Source: CALARM01 sp036746235 (GTDB taxonomy: Bacteria > Vulcanimicrobiota > SpSt-956 > JAKJGF01). Taken from it: a stretch of 64,000 nt of DNA. The stretch covers positions 1 to 64,000 of the forward strand of contig DAIOEN010000009.1 of assembly GCA_036746235.1 (NCBI GenBank), written 5' to 3'. Under the pieces are notes generated by a model. It had not been told where the DNA came from, did not search any database, and saw only the letters and a list, made by a program, of their open reading frames with translations. Each line of letters starts with the position of its first letter. The first letter of the stretch is position 1. Of the stretch, positions 1-7,436 are shown piece by piece. The translations under genes and the position numbers were made by a program.

Positions 1-69
1 GTAAAATAAAGCTTTAGATGAAAATCAAGTAGAAGCAGTTTATCTAAATAATTTATCTAAATAATTTAT
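1..69 (+). repeat. Dispersed repeat C, copy 1 (cut by window edge)
   Basis: This is the 3' part of an approximately 80-bp intergenic repeat that recurs at 17171, 33246, 42957 (inverted) and 51609 (inverted). The shared core includes AAATAAAGCTTTAGATGAAA and, after a short variable loop, TTATCTAAATAATTT. TTTAGAT and ATCTAAA can pair as a stem. Here the last segment (ATCTAAATAATTTA) is duplicated. No coding capacity is visible. Confidence 0.75.
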
Positions 70-233
70 ATATCAAGGGAGATATATTTTAAGGAAATTT
101 GACAACTTTCATCAGGAGCTACGCATTTTGTCATTGCGAGGGGCCCCTTGTTTTTGCGTAATTCCTGTTTCATATGTCCTGCTGGGATAATATTTCAATC
201 TTTATGTAATTGCACAATATTTTCAGGCTACTT
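70..233. other. Non-coding stretch with a GC palindrome
   Basis: No gene is visible. The only striking element is the perfect 10-bp palindrome AGGGGCCCCT at 139-148, followed by TGTTTTTG, in otherwise AT-rich DNA. It could be the remnant of a terminator, but a palindrome without a loop is a poor hairpin. Function unknown. Confidence 0.4.
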
Positions 234-983
234 TTAGCCTCCGCTTATCAAATCATTGAGCATCTGAATATATCCCTGAACTGCTTCATTAAACAACTGT
301 CTTCCCAGTTCCTTATCTGCTTCTCCCTGGTCTCCGTTTATAACACCTGTAGAGGTATAAGATCTCGTTTTTTCAAGGCTTGTAAAATAGTTATAAGGGG
401 GAGTATGTTTTGCGAAATGTTCCTTTTTTACCATTTTCTCATAAAGATAAAGCATCATTGATACCTCTTCCGCTGTAGCATGACCTGATGATGAAAAATA
501 AACTGTTCGCAGACTCTGGACCTTTTTAATATCCCACCATGCAACGGAATAATAGCTTACGCCAGGTAATTCGAAACAGAGATTCTGAAAGGCACAGATT
601 ATACTTGCTTCATTTAAGCTATGGCCATTGACCATAAGGAACTGGCGAAATCCGTGTAGATAAAGGGATCTTACTGTATCTTCTATAAGTTTCTGAAGAG
701 TTTCAGGTCTTACTGCTACAGTACCTGTGAAAGCCATATGTGGCACCATAGAAAGACCGAATTTTATACATGGTACCACTATGGTAAAAGTTCTGTTTCC
801 AACTTCAAGGGCTATCTTTTCGGCAATATAAGTATCTGTTCCAAGAGGCAGGGCAAGACTGTGCTGTTCAATACTGCCAACAGGTATTATAATAGCTTTC
901 CTGCTTTCCAGATATTTGTCTACTTCCTGCCATGTCATTTCTAATAGTTCCAAAATAACACCACTTTCTACTGCGGTGAGCAT
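234..983 (-). CDS. Creatininase-family amidohydrolase
   Basis: Creatininase-fold proteins are cytoplasmic metal-dependent amidohydrolases; members include creatininase, the riboflavin-pathway FAPy deformylase and mycofactocin peptidase MftE. The protein is 249 residues, normal for the family. Seen are the N-terminal metal motif IPVGSIEQHSLALPLGTD (Glu, His and Asp ligands), VNGHSLNEA (in place of the usual NGHGGN) and SGHATAEE near the middle, where the family carries its last His and Glu ligands. A start at 938 (MTWQEVDKYL) fits family N-termini better than the first Met, which has no visible ribosome site. The gene stands alone, with a heptamer repeat array just upstream. Substrate cannot be assigned; the altered GHSLN motif argues against calling it MftE. 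Confidence 0.85.
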   Translation of the reverse strand: MLTAVESGVILELLEMTWQEVDKYLESRKAIIIPVGSIEQHSLALPLGTDTYIAEKIALEVGNRTFTIVVPCIKFGLSMVPHMAFTGTVAVRPETLQKLIEDTVRSLYLHGFRQFLMVNGHSLNEASIICAFQNLCFELPGVSYYSVAWWDIKKVQSLRTVYFSSSGHATAEEVSMMLYLYEKMVKKEHFAKHTPPYNYFTSLEKTRSYTSTGVINGDQGEADKELGRQLFNEAVQGYIQMLNDLISGG

Positions 984-1003
984 AGATAATGCATATACGC
1001 TTC

Positions 1004-1031
1004 TCGTAACGCGTTACGCGTTACACGTGAC
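1004..1031 (+). repeat. Heptamer array, 4 units
   Basis: Four 7-bp units in register: TCGTAAC, GCGTTAC, GCGTTAC, ACGTGAC, all with a GTNAC core. It runs directly into a copy of dispersed repeat B. It lies between the creatininase-family gene and the TPR gene at 1093, both on the minus strand. Confidence 0.85.
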
Positions 1032-1074
1032 TGGAGGAACATTTTTATTACATGCTTATGCTCAGATCAGTAAA
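1032..1074 (+). repeat. Dispersed repeat B, copy 1
   Basis: About 43 bp beginning TGGAGGAAC and containing TTATTACATGCTTATGCTCA and CAGTAAAT. Near-identical copies lie at 1662, 7337 and 49093, each preceded by heptamer-type units ending in GAC. Confidence 0.8.
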
Positions 1075-1092
1075 TATTTATATATAAAAAGT

Positions 1093-1611
1093 TTATCGTA
1101 AAGATTTTTTTTCTAAAGCAGCCACAGAATCTTCTCTGTTACACCTGGCTGCTTCATGACGGGGATCAAGGGAAAGAACCCTGTCAAAACATCTGACTGC
1201 TTCTTCATATTTATCCTGATAAAACAATGCAGATCCTTTTTCAAGCCATGTGTTCACATCATCAGGATAAACAGAAAGTACATTATCAAAATAATAAATA
1301 GCCTGGTCATATTTTTCCTGATAAAATAAAGCCAGACCTTTACAGAACCATGCATCAATATTCCTGGGACTGAGATCCAGGGTTTTATCAAAACATGTTA
1401 TAGCCTCTCCGTATCTACCGAGATTTGTCAGGGATTTTCCCTTGTTGACAAGTGCTTCTGGATAATTTGGAGAAAGTTCCAGAGCCTGATCAAAAAAGGA
1501 TATGGCATCTTCATATCTCCCGAGCTTTGATAAAGTGAGGCCTTCCTGAAATAGCTGCTTTCCTCTGGGAGAAAAGAGTGAATTCAACATAGATTTTAAC
1601 TTAATCTCCAT
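1093..1611 (-). CDS. TPR-repeat protein
   Basis: A 172-residue protein made almost entirely of four 34-residue tetratricopeptide repeats, starting near residue 18 (GKQLFQEGLTLSKLGRYEDA, then ALELSPNYPEALVNKGKSL and similar). TPR superhelices bind other proteins. There is no signal peptide or membrane segment, so it is probably cytoplasmic. It resembles the secreted TPR protein at 18651 in repeat wording (YEDAIxxFDxALELxP). The partner is unknown and no conserved neighbour points to one. Confidence 0.85.
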   Translation of the reverse strand: MEIKLKSMLNSLFSPRGKQLFQEGLTLSKLGRYEDAISFFDQALELSPNYPEALVNKGKSLTNLGRYGEAITCFDKTLDLSPRNIDAWFCKGLALFYQEKYDQAIYYFDNVLSVYPDDVNTWLEKGSALFYQDKYEEAVRCFDRVLSLDPRHEAARCNREDSVAALEKKSLR

Positions 1612-1661
1612 AATTATTTCTGTCTTACTGAGTTACGTATAAATAAGCTCTCGTCACATGT

Positions 1662-1710
1662 ATGACGGGAGGAACAGGTTTATCACATACTTATGGTCAG
1701 GTCAGTAAAA
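1662..1710 (+). repeat. Dispersed repeat B, copy 2
   Basis: GACGGGAGGAAC, then TTTATCACATACTTATGG and TCAGGTCAGTAAAA, matching copies at 1032, 7337 and 49093 with a few substitutions. A single heptamer-like unit TCGTCAC (1651-1657) precedes it. Confidence 0.75.
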
Positions 1711-1985
1711 AAATCATATTACTGCAGATAAATTCTGCAGGTTCAGGCATAATCATAACAGGTAAAACTGTCCCGGAAATTTTGTTTTTCTCCGGTCGGA
1801 GTTATGGACCGGTGACATTTCCCTGTTATGATATAGATTATAAATTAACGGACAAAAATTTGCAATCTTTATAAATTATTGTATTTTTCAGAAATTTTGT
1901 TTAAAAAAATTTATTTATAATTTGCTATTTTTTTAAAATAATTCTATAATAATTCATATATTTAAATAATCCATAGATAATCCTC

Positions 1986-2006
1986 CCGTCACGCGTTACG
2001 CGTCAC
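1986..2006 (-). repeat. Heptamer array, 3 units
   Basis: Units CCGTCAC, GCGTTAC, GCGTCAC followed by G. It lies about 60 bp upstream of the alcohol dehydrogenase start. Confidence 0.85.
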
Positions 2007-2064
2007 GAAAACAATAAGTCCATAACATTATATTTTATATTCATACAGAAGGGAAGAGAGAAAT

Positions 2065-3201
2065 ATGGAGTTAAGGAAATTTGTTGCCCCTGAATTTATT
2101 TTCGGAGAAGGAGCAAGATTACAGGCAGGTAGATATGCCAGACATTTAGGAGCCAGAAAAGTTCTGCTTGTAACAGATAAAGGTGTAATTACTGCAGGAT
2201 GGGCAGAAGAAATAGCTCAGTGTCTTAAAAAAGAAGGTCTGTCATGTGAGATTTTTTCCGACATAAGTCCAAACCCGCGGGCAGAAGAAGTTATGAAGGG
2301 AACAGAAATATACAGGAATGAAGGATGTAATTTTATAGTATCTATAGGAGGAGGCAGTCCTATGGACTGTGCCAAAGGTATCGGTATAGTCTCTTCCAAT
2401 AAAGAACATGTCCTTCATTTCGAAGGTGTTGACATGGTTTCAATCCCATGTCCTCCTCTCATCTGTATCCCCACTACGGCAGGTACATCTGCAGATGTTT
2501 CACAGTTTGCCATCATTACAGACAGGAAAAGAAAGGTAAAAATAGCTATTATCAGTAAAGCAGTTGTCCCTGATATAGCACTCATTGACCCTGTCACATT
2601 GACAACTATGGACTCGTATCTCACTGCCTGTACCGGCATGGACGCCCTGTGTCATGCAATCGAAGCATATGTATCCAATGCCAGTTCACCTGTTACAGAT
2701 CTCAATGCACTTGAAGCAATAAGACTGATAACAGAAAATTTAATAGAATCAATAAATAATCCCATGTCTATGAAATATAGAAATAATATGATGCTGGCCA
2801 GCCTCCTTGCAGGGCTTGCTTTTTCCAATGCAAGCCTGGGAGCAGTACATGCCATGGCACACAGTCTGGGAGGATTCCTGGATTTTCCTCATGGAGAGGC
2901 AAATGCCATTCTCTTAAGCCATGTAATATCCTATAATTATTATGCAGCTTCTGAACGTTATGACAGGATTGGAGAATCCATGAAACTTAAATTAAATGGT
3001 GACAGACGAAAATCTGTCTGTGAAAAAATAGATCAGTTAAGAACTGAATCAGGTATTACTTCCACACTGGGACAAAAAGGTATGCAGAAAAGTGATATTC
3101 CACAGCTGGCTTATAATGCCATAAGAGATGCATGTATAGTAACAAATCCTAAAAAAGCAGAACAAAAGGATATAGAAACAATTTATGAACAGGCCTTATG
3201 A
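2065..3201 (+). CDS. Iron-containing alcohol dehydrogenase, ErcA-like
   Basis: A 378-residue group III (Fe-dependent) alcohol dehydrogenase. Seen are the NAD-binding GGGSPMDCAKG motif near residue 97, PTTAGTSAD, and the metal ligands in CTGMDALCHAIEAY (Asp, His) and VHAMAHSLGG plus FPHGEA (two His). The N-terminus LRKFVAPEFIFGEGA and the overall wording are those of ErcA-type proteins, which in Pseudomonas act with a PAS histidine kinase in control of ethanol oxidation. Here the gene overlaps a PAS-kinase gene by 17 bp in a different frame, which supports a regulatory or sensing role rather than bulk fermentation. A good ribosome site (GGGAAGAGAG) precedes the ATG. Whether it has catalytic activity is not shown. 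Confidence 0.88.
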   Translation: MELRKFVAPEFIFGEGARLQAGRYARHLGARKVLLVTDKGVITAGWAEEIAQCLKKEGLSCEIFSDISPNPRAEEVMKGTEIYRNEGCNFIVSIGGGSPMDCAKGIGIVSSNKEHVLHFEGVDMVSIPCPPLICIPTTAGTSADVSQFAIITDRKRKVKIAIISKAVVPDIALIDPVTLTTMDSYLTACTGMDALCHAIEAYVSNASSPVTDLNALEAIRLITENLIESINNPMSMKYRNNMMLASLLAGLAFSNASLGAVHAMAHSLGGFLDFPHGEANAILLSHVISYNYYAASERYDRIGESMKLKLNGDRRKSVCEKIDQLRTESGITSTLGQKGMQKSDIPQLAYNAIRDACIVTNPKKAEQKDIETIYEQAL

Positions 3202-4822
3202 TGATGGGAATAAATATGAATCTCTTCGTGAAAGGATTATAGGACTGGGAGAACATTCCATAAGGAAAAGCTATTACCCTGAACTTCAGGAAAGGCTGGC
3301 AGAACTGGAAAAGTTTCGTTCTCTCTTAGATCAGAGCAATGATGCCATATTTCTGGTACAAATCCCTTCCGGTATACTTATGGATGTGAATGAATCCGCC
3401 TGCAGTCAGCTTAAATATAAAAAAGAAGATCTTATGAACAGATCTTTGGGAAATATTACAGATGATGAGAGGATAAAAAAATTACTGGAAAATGAAAAGG
3501 TCATCAGTGAAGAAAGACAGATATTAAATATAATAATGAAGAAAAGTAACGGTCAGGATTTGCCGGTAGAAATGACTGTAAGAATTGTTAATTTCAACAG
3601 TATATTTTATGCCGTTATAGTAGCAAGAGATATAACGGAAAGAATAAAAGCAGAAGAAGAAAAGAAAAAACTTCAGAAGCAGGTTCTTCATGCTCAAAAG
3701 CTTGAAAGTCTTGGTATTCTTGCAGGAGGTATTGCCCATGACTTTAATAACATATTGACAGGTATTTTAGGACATATAGAACTTGCTCTGATGGATATGT
3801 CTATAGAGCCCACTTTAAGAAACAGGCTGGAACAGATTCGTATTTCTTCAATAAAAGCATCTGAACTGACCAGACAGATGCTTTCTTACGCAGGACTCGG
3901 CAAATTTTCAATCCAACCTGCAAATCTTTCAAGCCTGGCAGAAGATACAGGAAAATTGATGGAACTATCTATTCCTGAGAATCATATATTAAAATATAAT
4001 TTTCAGGAAAACCTCCCGCTCTTCTACTGTGACATATCACAATTATGTCAGATAATCATGAACCTGATAATAAATGCCTCGGAAGCTATCGGAGAAAAAG
4101 ATGGAATAATTACAATAAATACAGGAACAATAAAATGCGACACAGCTTATTTAGCTGAAAGTTATCTTCACGAAAACCTGCCGGAAGGCCTTTACATTTA
4201 TATTGAAGTAACTGACACTGGCTGCGGAATACCAAAAGACAATCAGGATAAAATTTTCGATCCTTTCTTTACTACTAAATTTACGGGGCGAGGCCTGGGA
4301 CTTGCAGCAGTACTAGGTATTATAAGATATCACAGAGGAACAATAAAACTCATCAGTGAACCGCAGAGGGGAACAACTATAAGATTACTGTTTCCTGCTT
4401 TTACTTTTATTACGGAAGAAAAGACAGAAAAACAGAGTGAATTAAATCTCCCTCAATGGAAAGGTAAAATACTGGTAGTCGATGACGAAGAATGTATCTG
4501 TATTGTAACTAAAGCTATACTTGAAGAGCTGGGCTTTACGGTACTAACAGCAGGTGACGGGAAAGAAGGACTGGAATTATTTAAAAAATATGGAGCAGAA
4601 ATATGTGCCATAATACTTGATGTAACTATGCCGAAAATGAGTGGCATAGAAGCACTTCAGGAGATACGCCTTATTAATAATAAAGTAAAAATTATAATTA
4701 CAAGTGGCTATGAAAGTAAAGCTGACTTTGAGGATTATATAGATGGAAAAACAGACTGGTTTCTACAAAAACCATTTGAAATAAAAGAACTCGTAGAAAT
4801 ACTGGAAAAAATAGGGTTGTAA
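3185..4822 (+). CDS. PAS hybrid histidine kinase with receiver
   Basis: A 545-residue cytoplasmic signalling protein. Order: coiled N-terminus (1-45), PAS sensor (about 45-155, ending VARDITERIKAEEE), HisKA with H-box GILAGGIAHDFNNI (phospho-acceptor His185), HATPase with N-box IINASEAI and G boxes DTGCGIPKD and GRGLGLAAV, then a C-terminal receiver (IILDVTMPKMSG carries the acceptor Asp). No membrane segment is visible. The start overlaps the ErcA-like dehydrogenase by 17 bp, so the two are translationally coupled. No output regulator is adjacent; the receiver may pass phosphate to a distant one. The downstream region has a short heptamer array at 4841. Confidence 0.93.
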   Translation: MNRPYDDGNKYESLRERIIGLGEHSIRKSYYPELQERLAELEKFRSLLDQSNDAIFLVQIPSGILMDVNESACSQLKYKKEDLMNRSLGNITDDERIKKLLENEKVISEERQILNIIMKKSNGQDLPVEMTVRIVNFNSIFYAVIVARDITERIKAEEEKKKLQKQVLHAQKLESLGILAGGIAHDFNNILTGILGHIELALMDMSIEPTLRNRLEQIRISSIKASELTRQMLSYAGLGKFSIQPANLSSLAEDTGKLMELSIPENHILKYNFQENLPLFYCDISQLCQIIMNLIINASEAIGEKDGIITINTGTIKCDTAYLAESYLHENLPEGLYIYIEVTDTGCGIPKDNQDKIFDPFFTTKFTGRGLGLAAVLGIIRYHRGTIKLISEPQRGTTIRLLFPAFTFITEEKTEKQSELNLPQWKGKILVVDDEECICIVTKAILEELGFTVLTAGDGKEGLELFKKYGAEICAIILDVTMPKMSGIEALQEIRLINNKVKIIITSGYESKADFEDYIDGKTDWFLQKPFEIKELVEILEKIGL

Positions 4823-4840
4823 ATGGTTCGTATGTTTATA

Positions 4841-4861
4841 AGGGTGAAGGGTGAAGAGTGA
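4841..4861 (+). repeat. Heptamer array, 3 units
   Basis: Units AGGGTGA, AGGGTGA, AGAGTGA, 19 bp after the kinase stop codon. This is the GTGA-core variant of the heptamer family. Confidence 0.7.
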
Positions 4862-4886
4862 AAAGAAAAATTTTTAGTAAATATTA

Positions 4887-5843
4887 ATGCTCGATTTGGT
4901 AAATACTGGAGGAAGAAAAATAGTCAAAAATCCGAAAAGATACGTCAGTCTTAATAATTATTTAAAGGAAAAATTCGGCTCCAGGGTACATAAAGTACCT
5001 CTTGATGCAGGTTTTACCTGTCCTAACCGGGATGGTTCCAAAAGTGTGGGAGGCTGTATATACTGTAACAATCTCGGTTCGGGAACAGGTGCATCGCAGG
5101 AAAATAAGTCTATCGAAAAACAGATGGAGGAAGGAATAAATTATCTTTCAAAAAGATTTAAAGCACGGAAATTTATAGCCTATTTTCAATCCTATTCCAA
5201 CAGCTACGGTCCTGTAGAAAAATTGAAAAAATTATATGACTCGTCTCTTATAGATGAACGAGTGGTTGGACTTTCCATAGGAACAAGACCTGACTGCCTG
5301 AATAAAGAGATACTTGACCTTCTGGAAGATTACAGGAAAAAGAATTATATGGTCTGGCTGGAAATAGGTCTCCAATCGTCACACAATAAAACCCTGGAAC
5401 TTATAAATCGCCGTCACACCTTTGAAGATTTTATCTCTGCTCTGGACAGGGCAAAAGAAAGAGGTTTACTTGTCTGTACTCATATAATATTCGGACTCCC
5501 TGGAGAAGATTATAACGATATGATGGAAACAGCGAAAAAACTTTCAAAACTCCCGGTAGACGGCGTTAAATTTCACAGTCTTTATGTAATAAAAGGAACT
5601 CCCATGGAAAAACTCCTTCATGAAGGTATCTATAAACCAATCACAGAAGAAGAATATGTAAATATTGTCTGTGAAGCAATCTCACTTCTCCCGGAACAGG
5701 TTGTAATACAGAGACTTACAGGAGATCCTAAAAGAGGAGAACTGGTAGAACCTCAGTGGACTCTGAACAAACAGAAAACCCTGTCACTCATAGAAAAAAA
5801 CCTTGTAGAAAAAGACCTGTGGCAGGGAAAATTTTTTATATAA
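4887..5843 (+). CDS. TIGR01212-type radical SAM protein (YhcC-like)
   Basis: A 318-residue radical SAM enzyme of the YhcC/TIGR01212 family. The iron-sulfur cluster motif is FTCPNRDGSKSVGGCIYCNN (three Cys, family spacing), followed by SAM-domain strands (FQSYSNSYGPV, IGTRPDCLN, WLEIGLQSS) and the family-typical HIIFGLPGE. The exact reaction of this family is not firmly established. The first ATG gives an N-terminus about 14 residues longer than usual. A ribosome-like GGAGGA lies inside the frame at about 4908, so translation may begin slightly later, near KNPKRYVSLNNY, where family members begin. It is a single gene with no operon partner. Confidence 0.9.
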   Translation: MLDLVNTGGRKIVKNPKRYVSLNNYLKEKFGSRVHKVPLDAGFTCPNRDGSKSVGGCIYCNNLGSGTGASQENKSIEKQMEEGINYLSKRFKARKFIAYFQSYSNSYGPVEKLKKLYDSSLIDERVVGLSIGTRPDCLNKEILDLLEDYRKKNYMVWLEIGLQSSHNKTLELINRRHTFEDFISALDRAKERGLLVCTHIIFGLPGEDYNDMMETAKKLSKLPVDGVKFHSLYVIKGTPMEKLLHEGIYKPITEEEYVNIVCEAISLLPEQVVIQRLTGDPKRGELVEPQWTLNKQKTLSLIEKNLVEKDLWQGKFFI

Positions 5844-5891
5844 TATTAATGAAAATATAGTTTATATTAGGATCGTGAAGAGTGAAGGGAA

Positions 5892-5947
5892 GACAAATTC
5901 TCGTTCTTTGTTGTGACTACCCGGTTACGGCTGTTAGTTTCATAATT
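5892..5947 (+). repeat. Dispersed repeat D, copy 1
   Basis: GACAAATTCTCGTTCTTTG, then GGTTACGGCTGTTAG and TTCATAATT. It matches 37149-37220, which reads CAAATTCTCATTCTTC, GGTCATGGCCGTTAG and TTCATAATT. Both copies lie immediately after heptamer units. Confidence 0.6.
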
Positions 5948-6175
5948 ATCCATCATTAAGGAGTGGGTAGTGAGTATAATAATACATTAACTATTTTTCT
6001 CTTTTCACTCTTTAATAAGTTAATTGTATGGATTTAAAATATATACAACTATATTATATATACAAAAAATCTATACAGTATAGTTATATAGGCTGTACAG
6101 GGAGTGGAAACTGTTCATCTGTAACATCATAGTAATGACTATAGCTGTATAGTTACAGTAAAAGACGTAATCCTC

Positions 6176-6203
6176 CCGTCACGCGTTACCCGTTACGCGT
6201 TAC
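6176..6203 (-). repeat. Heptamer array, 4 units
   Basis: Units CCGTCAC, GCGTTAC, CCGTTAC, GCGTTAC, ending about 28 bp before the start of the ADP-ribosylglycohydrolase gene. Confidence 0.85.
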
Positions 6204-6231
6204 GATTTTACAGAAACAGGAAAAACAATTT

Positions 6232-7269
6232 ATGGATAATATAAAAGATAAAATAATCGGATGCCTCCTTGGCACTGCTGCAGGTGACAGTATCGGCCTT
6301 CCATGTGAAGGACTTTCAAAAAGAAGACTGAAGAAAATCTACGGTGAAATAAAAGGCCATTCTTTTTTCTTCAATAAAGGCATGGTATCGGATGATACGG
6401 AACATACCGCCATGGTGGCGAAAGCCCTTCTGGAAACAGATGGCGATGTAAAAGCTTTCACTGAAAATCTCTCATGGAAATTTCGTTTCTGGTTTATGTC
6501 TCTCCCTGCCGGTATCGGTATGGCGACACTTAAAGCCTGTATAAAACTTTGTCTCGGCTGGCCGGGAGATAAAAGCGGAGTTTTCTCTGCAGGGAACGGC
6601 CCTGCAATGAGAAGTGCCATTATAGGTGTTATATACGGTGAAAACATGGAAAAAATGAAAGAACTCGTAAGGGCATCCACACAGATAACCCACAGGGATC
6701 CGAAAGCAGAATACGGTGCTCTGGCAGTTGCCCTTGCCGCTCATCTTTCAGATGCTTCACCTGAAGAATATTACAGGGAACTGGAACAGCTTATCGGAAA
6801 AGAAGGGGAAGAATTGCTGAAGCTGGTAAAAAAAGCCGTAGAATTTGTTTCCACAGGAAAAAGCACTGAAGATTTTGCGGAATCTCTGGGACTGGGGAGA
6901 GGTATAAGCGGTTATATTTACCATACAGTGCCGGCAGTGCTTTACTGCTGGTTCAAACACAAAAAAAATTTTCGTGCCAGTCTCACGGATATAGTGAAAT
7001 GCGGCGGAGATACGGATACTACGGGAGCAATACTGGGAGCCATTACAGGTGCCGGAGGAGGGAAAGAAGTCATACCGGAAGAATGGCTTAACAATATATG
7101 GGACTGGCCCATATCGGTAAAATGGCTCGAAGAACTCGGCAGAAGTCTCGTTGAAAATAATAAAAATACCGGGGCAAAACTGAATTTTGTCGGTTCTTTT
7201 ATAAGAAATATTTTCTTTACTGTTATTGTCCTCCTTCACGGATTCAGGAGATTAATGCCACCTTATTAG
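6232..7269 (+). CDS. ADP-ribosylglycohydrolase family protein
   Basis: A 345-residue ADP-ribosyl hydrolase (DraG/ARH fold), which removes ADP-ribose from proteins or cleaves related N- or O-glycosidic bonds using two Mg ions. Seen are the N-terminal GCLLGTAAGDSIGLPCEGLS, the metal motif SDDTEHTAMV and the C-terminal GGDTDTTGAILGAITGA, so the metal-binding acids are intact. The last about 30 residues (NFVGSFIRNIFFTVIVLLH) form a hydrophobic tail, unusual for the family, which may anchor it to a membrane. No ADP-ribosyltransferase or nitrogenase gene is nearby, so the target is unknown. Confidence 0.92.
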   Translation: MDNIKDKIIGCLLGTAAGDSIGLPCEGLSKRRLKKIYGEIKGHSFFFNKGMVSDDTEHTAMVAKALLETDGDVKAFTENLSWKFRFWFMSLPAGIGMATLKACIKLCLGWPGDKSGVFSAGNGPAMRSAIIGVIYGENMEKMKELVRASTQITHRDPKAEYGALAVALAAHLSDASPEEYYRELEQLIGKEGEELLKLVKKAVEFVSTGKSTEDFAESLGLGRGISGYIYHTVPAVLYCWFKHKKNFRASLTDIVKCGGDTDTTGAILGAITGAGGGKEVIPEEWLNNIWDWPISVKWLEELGRSLVENNKNTGAKLNFVGSFIRNIFFTVIVLLHGFRRLMPPY

Positions 7270-7315
7270 GCCGGCAGGCAAATTATAAAGAATTATGAGG
7301 TCTTTTATATGAGAA

Positions 7316-7336
7316 TAGTAACGCATAACACGTGAC
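7316..7336 (+). repeat. Heptamer array, 3 units
   Basis: Units TAGTAAC, GCATAAC, ACGTGAC, running directly into repeat B copy 3. Confidence 0.8.
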
Positions 7337-7380
7337 CGGAGGAAAAATTTTTATTACATGCTTACGCTCAGGCCAGTAGG
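7337..7380 (+). repeat. Dispersed repeat B, copy 3
   Basis: CGGAGGAAAAATTTTTATTA, then CATGCTTACGCTCAGG and CCAGTAGG. Same arrangement as at 1032: heptamers, GGAGG, then the TTACATGCTTA block. Confidence 0.8.
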
Positions 7381-7399
7381 AATAACCGAAAAATTATGA

Positions 7400-7405
7400 T
7401 ATAAT
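7400..7405 (+). promoter_or_regulatory. Likely -10 box of glpB
   Basis: Perfect TATAAT, 31 bp before the glpB start codon and just downstream of repeat B. No good -35 box is seen at the expected distance because that position lies in repeat DNA. AGGGG at 7419 could serve as ribosome site, at a rather long distance. Confidence 0.5.
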
Positions 7406-7436
7406 AGACAAAAAAATCAGGGGAATATGTAACGAA

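Larger units (their letters stand above)
1612..2064. other. Intergenic region with repeats
   Basis: No convincing gene. It holds repeat B copy 2 (1662-1710), a possible stem CCGGTC/GACCGG around 1794-1813, a very AT-rich segment (about 1860-1975) and a heptamer array (1986-2006). A 70-codon open frame at 1662 begins inside repeat B and is not believed. Confidence 0.6.
5844..6231. other. AT-rich intergenic region with several repeats
   Basis: No gene. It contains a two-unit heptamer pair TCGTGAA-GAGTGAA (5873-5886), repeat D copy 1 (5892-5947), two further heptamers GAGTGGG-TAGTGAG (5961-5974), AT-rich DNA with AATCTATACAG (around 6068) and an inverted TATAG-rich segment, then a four-unit heptamer array (6176-6203) just before the next gene. 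Confidence 0.6.

Noticed and set aside
139..148. Rho-independent terminator at the GC palindrome AGGGGCCCCT
   Set aside because: There is no loop and only a short T run. No gene ends just upstream in the right direction within view.
1662..1874. 70-codon open frame on the plus strand
   Set aside because: It begins inside repeat B, and similar frames do not exist at the other copies. The sequence has no recognisable domain and no ribosome site.
6176..6203. Reading CGCGTTACGCG as single transcription-factor sites
   Set aside because: The units extend in 7-bp register with variable number and occur at gene ends as well as starts, so simple operators do not explain them.
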